9,162 nt of DNA from Vulcanimicrobiota bacterium. GTDB lineage: Bacteria > Vulcanimicrobiota > Vulcanimicrobiia > Vulcanimicrobiales > Vulcanimicrobiaceae. A model generated the notes under the pieces. It was not told the DNA's origin. It ran no database searches and was given only the letters and a program-made list of their open reading frames with translations. The stretch is from contig JABCZE010000041.1 of NCBI GenBank assembly GCA_013289785.1, forward strand, positions 1-9,162. Reading direction: 5' to 3'. The translations under genes were made by a program, and so were the position numbers. Below, one piece after another: positions 6,551 through 9,162 of the stretch (the first letter of the stretch is position 1; each line of letters opens with the position of its first letter).

Positions 6551-7369
6551 ATGGACCCTCTGATCATCACCTGTGCACCCGTCGGCGCTGAGGTTCGGCC
6601 CGACCAGACGCCGCATTTGCCGTACACGCCGCAACTGCTCGGAGAGACCGCCCGAGCGGTACGCGAGGCGGGCGCCTCGATACTGCACGTGCATTGCCGC
6701 AACGACGACGGCAGCAACACGCACAGCGTGGAACGCTTCGGTCAAGCGTATGAGGCGATTCGCCGGGAGAGCGATCTCATCGTGCAGTTCTCTACCGGCG
6801 GCGCCATCGGGATGACGCCGCAGGAGCGCGCGAGCGTACTCGAACTGCGCCCGGAGATGGCGACGCTGACCTGTGGAAGCGTGAACTTCGGCGACGACAT
6901 TTTTAAGAACAGCTTTCCAATCATGCGCGATCTCTTAAGGAAGATGAATCAGTTCGGAGTGCGCCCCGAGCTGGAAATTTTCGATAAGGGTCACCTCGCC
7001 AATGCGCGCCGACTCGCCAAAGAACGCCTACTCGAGTTTCCGCAGCACGTGGATTTCGTGCTTGGGGTGCCGGGCGGTTTGGAGGCGACGGTCCAGAATC
7101 TCTGCGACCTCGTCGACGATCTGCCTGAGGGCTGCACGTGGTCGGTCGCGGGCATCGGTAAACGCCAGCTGCCCATGGCGATGGCGGCCATCGCCATGGG
7201 CGGTCACGTCCGGGTGGGGCTGGAGGACAATCTCTTTTACAGCCGCGGCCGGCTGGCCCGTAACGAGGAACTTGTGGCGCGCGTCGCTCGGCTTGCCGCC
7301 GAGGCCGGGCGCGCCATCGCCACGCCCGACCGCGCTCGGAAGGTTCTCGGTCTGCCGATGCCGCAATAA
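6551..7369 (+). CDS. kce: 3-keto-5-aminohexanoate cleavage enzyme (BKACE/DUF849 family)
   Basis: The product (272 residues) is a Zn2+-dependent TIM-barrel enzyme that condenses 3-keto-5-aminohexanoate with acetyl-CoA to give acetoacetate and 3-aminobutyryl-CoA in lysine fermentation. The catalytic set known from the Cloacimonas enzyme is intact: E14, zinc ligands H46 and H48 (LHVHCR), the STGG motif at 81-84, T105, and near the C-terminus R221, zinc ligand E225 and D226 in VRVGLEDN. The sequence resembles true Kce closely (NFGDDIF, FVLGVPGG, VAGIGK), not only the wider beta-keto-acid cleavage family. ATG 6551 is preferred because MDPLIIT matches homologous N-termini and gives the same E14/H46/H48 numbering; GTG 6542 overlaps the kamC stop and would add three residues. 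It follows kamC directly and precedes dppB by 9 bases. Substrate assignment rests on both motifs and kam neighbours. Confidence 0.93.
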   Translation: MDPLIITCAPVGAEVRPDQTPHLPYTPQLLGETARAVREAGASILHVHCRNDDGSNTHSVERFGQAYEAIRRESDLIVQFSTGGAIGMTPQERASVLELRPEMATLTCGSVNFGDDIFKNSFPIMRDLLRKMNQFGVRPELEIFDKGHLANARRLAKERLLEFPQHVDFVLGVPGGLEATVQNLCDLVDDLPEGCTWSVAGIGKRQLPMAMAAIAMGGHVRVGLEDNLFYSRGRLARNEELVARVARLAAEAGRAIATPDRARKVLGLPMPQ

Positions 7370-7378
7370 CGCCGCCGA

Positions 7379-8353
7379 TTGTTCACCTATGTCGTGCGGC
7401 GGACGCTGCAGTCGATTCCGCTGCTGTTGGCCATCTCGATCATCCTTTACGGCATCCTGTACAACATGCCGGGTGGACCCCTGGCGCCTTACCTGCAGAA
7501 CCCGCACATCACGGCGGCGGACATCACGCGCCTCAAACACAATCTGGGCCTCGACCAGCCGGTCCCAATCCAATACCTCAAGTGGCTGGGGCACATTTTG
7601 ACCGGCGACATGGGGTACTCGACGAGCAACTCGGAGCCCGTTTTTCAAGCGCTAATCGAGCGCTTCCCGGCGACGCTCGAGTTGATGGGGGCCTCGCTCT
7701 TCATCGCTATCGCGATCGGCATCAGCGCCGGCATCATCTCCGCCGTCTATCGCTACTCCGCCCTCGATTACGCGATCACGACCTTCGCGTTTTTCGGACA
7801 GTCGATGCCGGTCTTTTGGTTTGCCCTCATGATGCAGCTCGCGTTTGCGGTTCACGGCATTCCGCTTCCGGGCGGCTACCAGATCCAGCTTCCGTCGGCC
7901 GGTATCTCGGGCAGCGACAACTTCGACTTTGGTGACCGCATCGAACACTTAATTCTGCCTGCCATCGTACTCTCGTTGCTGCAGATCGCGCTCTTTAGCC
8001 GCTTCATGCGGTCGTCGCTCTTGGAGGTCCTGGGCACCGACTACATGCGCACGGCTGCCGCCAAGGGGCTTTCGTTCAGAACGATTCTGTACAAGCACGG
8101 CTTGAAGAACGCGCTGATACCGGTCGTCACGGTCATAGCGCTCTCGCTGCCTAGTCTGCTTGCGGGCGCGATCGTTACCGAGAACATCTTCGCGTGGCCG
8201 GGGATGGGCCGGCTCTTCATCAACGCGCTCACGCAGAGCGACCTCGCCTTACTGATGGGGTATTTGTTGCTCGTGGCATTTCTCGTCGTTTTCTCAAACC
8301 TTCTTGCCGACGTCGTGTACGCGTGGCTCGATCCGCGCGTGAAGTACGATTGA
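7379..8353 (+). CDS. dppB: Oligopeptide/dipeptide ABC transporter permease (DppB/OppB type)
   Basis: The product (324 residues) is an inner-membrane permease. Typical DppB features are the N-terminal membrane helix (FTYVVRRTLQSIPLLLAISI), the following NMPGGP turn, a periplasmic region containing LGLDQPVPIQYLKWL and GDMGYS, several further membrane helices, and the cytoplasmic EAA loop at about 221-247 (YMRTAAAKGLSFRTILYKHG). ENIFAWPGMGRL and the final DVVYAWLDPRVKYD are family hallmarks. It should pair with the DppC-like protein and an ATPase pair to import peptides delivered by a binding protein. The start must be TTG 7379 or a later codon, since the kce stop lies in the same frame 9 bases upstream. 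The 1-base TGATG overlap with the next gene implies coupling. Subtype (dipeptide, oligopeptide, other peptide-like solute) cannot be settled here. Confidence 0.92.
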   Translation: MFTYVVRRTLQSIPLLLAISIILYGILYNMPGGPLAPYLQNPHITAADITRLKHNLGLDQPVPIQYLKWLGHILTGDMGYSTSNSEPVFQALIERFPATLELMGASLFIAIAIGISAGIISAVYRYSALDYAITTFAFFGQSMPVFWFALMMQLAFAVHGIPLPGGYQIQLPSAGISGSDNFDFGDRIEHLILPAIVLSLLQIALFSRFMRSSLLEVLGTDYMRTAAAKGLSFRTILYKHGLKNALIPVVTVIALSLPSLLAGAIVTENIFAWPGMGRLFINALTQSDLALLMGYLLLVAFLVVFSNLLADVVYAWLDPRVKYD

Positions 8354-9162
8354 TGACAGCCGCGGCGATCGTCGAACAAGAGCTTCCCTACTCCAAAGTA
8401 ACCTTTTGGACGCGCTTCCGCCGGCACAAGCTTGCGATCGCCGGCGTCGTGGTGCTGACGCTGATGGTGCTTGCCGCCGTCTTTGCCAAGCAGCTCTCTC
8501 CCTTCAACCCCGACTTCATCGATAACGGCACGACGGCGGTGCCGCATTGGAACGGCACGCCGCTGCCGCCGTGCTTTCAAGACAAATCGCTCTGCTGGGG
8601 GCATCCACTGGGAACCGACGAGGTCGGACGCGACTTGCTGTCGAGGCTGCTGTTCGGCGCGCGCATTTCGCTGACCGTCGGTCTGTTTGCCGTGATCATG
8701 GAAGTGCTCATCGGCACGACGCTGGGCGCGATTGCCGGGTATTATGGCGGTTGGATCGACTATGCGCTGATGCGCCTCACCGACGTCTTCCTTTCGATTC
8801 CGTTGCTGCCGTTGTTGCTCGTGCTGACGGCGATCATCGCCGCGACGTCGTCCCATGCGGCGTTGAGCTTTGGCGTGATCGTGATCATCATCGGGGCGCT
8901 CTCGTGGCCCAACGTCGCTCGCTTGGTGCGGGCCTCGTTTTTGAGCTTGCGCGAGCGCGAGTTCGCCGAGGCCGCGCGAGCGGTCGGCAATAACGACGGC
9001 CGCATCATCTTTCGCCACCTGCTCCCTAACGCGGTCGCGCCGATCATCGTTCAGGCGACCCTCGACGTCGCCGGCGTCATCGTTCTCGAGTCGACGCTCT
9101 CCTTTTTGGGGCTGGGTATCCAGCCCCCAACGTCGTCCTGGGGCAGTATGCTCTCCAACGCT
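8353..9162 (+). CDS. dppC: Oligopeptide/dipeptide ABC transporter permease (DppC/OppC type), 3' end beyond window
   Basis: The frame is open for 270 codons to the right edge. It encodes a cytoplasmic N-terminus, TM1 at about 28-45, a periplasmic loop, and the conserved HPLGTDEVGRDLLSRLLFGA segment that marks the DppC/OppC subfamily. Further membrane helices follow, then the EAA loop at about 202-225 (EFAEAARAVGNNDGRIIF) and a final LSFLGLGIQPPTSSWG motif. Probably only about 20-40 residues are missing. The periplasmic loop contains two cysteines six residues apart (CFQDKSLC), not something I know as general in the family. The ATG at 8353 overlaps the dppB stop by one base. It is the second membrane half of the peptide importer; the ATPase genes (dppD, dppF) and binding protein (dppA) are expected outside the window. 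Confidence 0.92.
   Translation, partial: MTAAAIVEQELPYSKVTFWTRFRRHKLAIAGVVVLTLMVLAAVFAKQLSPFNPDFIDNGTTAVPHWNGTPLPPCFQDKSLCWGHPLGTDEVGRDLLSRLLFGARISLTVGLFAVIMEVLIGTTLGAIAGYYGGWIDYALMRLTDVFLSIPLLPLLLVLTAIIAATSSHAALSFGVIVIIIGALSWPNVARLVRASFLSLREREFAEAARAVGNNDGRIIFRHLLPNAVAPIIVQATLDVAGVIVLESTLSFLGLGIQPPTSSWGSMLSNA

Noticed and set aside
8041..9018. Minus-strand 325-codon frame opposite dppB/dppC
   Set aside because: The translation is rich in Arg, Gln and His with no domain, and it lies wholly over two certain permease genes.

Overview
The window comes from a high-GC bacterial chromosome with tightly packed genes, frequent GTG/TTG starts and 1-4 base start/stop overlaps. No rRNA, tRNA, CRISPR array or transposon is visible, so the taxon can only be guessed. 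The combination of a KGG-repeat stress protein, a secreted protein with a Thr-Pro-rich tail, and amino-acid fermentation genes in a GC-rich genome would fit a little-cultured lineage of soil or sediment such as Eremiobacterota/WPS-2 or a neighbouring phylum. That placement is a low-confidence inference.

Left half, minus strand (transcribed right to left). An orphan molybdate/tungstate/sulfate-type ABC permease (3473-2700) is followed by a monofunctional proline dehydrogenase (2610-1744) and a D-aminoacyl-tRNA deacylase, dtd (1736-1287, TTG start). After a 169-base gap holding small inverted and direct repeats comes a small hydrophilic protein with five KGG motifs (1117-788). It is followed, with an apparent overlap, by a secreted protein whose Pro/Thr/Ser tail is encoded by 18-bp tandem repeats and runs off the left edge (858-1).

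Right half, plus strand. One nearly gapless run of six genes starts only 38 bases from the divergent permease: an MntP-type manganese exporter (3512-4075), KamB (4090-4944), KamC (4941-6545), 3-keto-5-aminohexanoate cleavage enzyme Kce (6551-7369), and two oligopeptide-type ABC permeases, DppB-like (7379-8353) and DppC-like (8353 to the right edge, incomplete).

How the genes fit together. KamB and KamC are the proposed reactivating factors of adenosylcobalamin-dependent lysine 5,6-aminomutase, and Kce is a later step of the same lysine fermentation pathway. The mutase (KamD/KamE), lysine 2,3-aminomutase (KamA), 3,5-diaminohexanoate dehydrogenase (Kdd) and 3-aminobutyryl-CoA ammonia-lyase (Kal) are absent from the window. 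The coupling of kamB-kamC-kce to peptide permeases suggests a locus for importing peptides and degrading their lysine, and the nearby proline dehydrogenase adds a second amino-acid catabolic step. The most notable points are the split lysine-fermentation cluster joined to peptide uptake, the MutS-like KamC that is easily mistaken for a repair protein, and the awkward start of the secreted protein inside the KGG gene.
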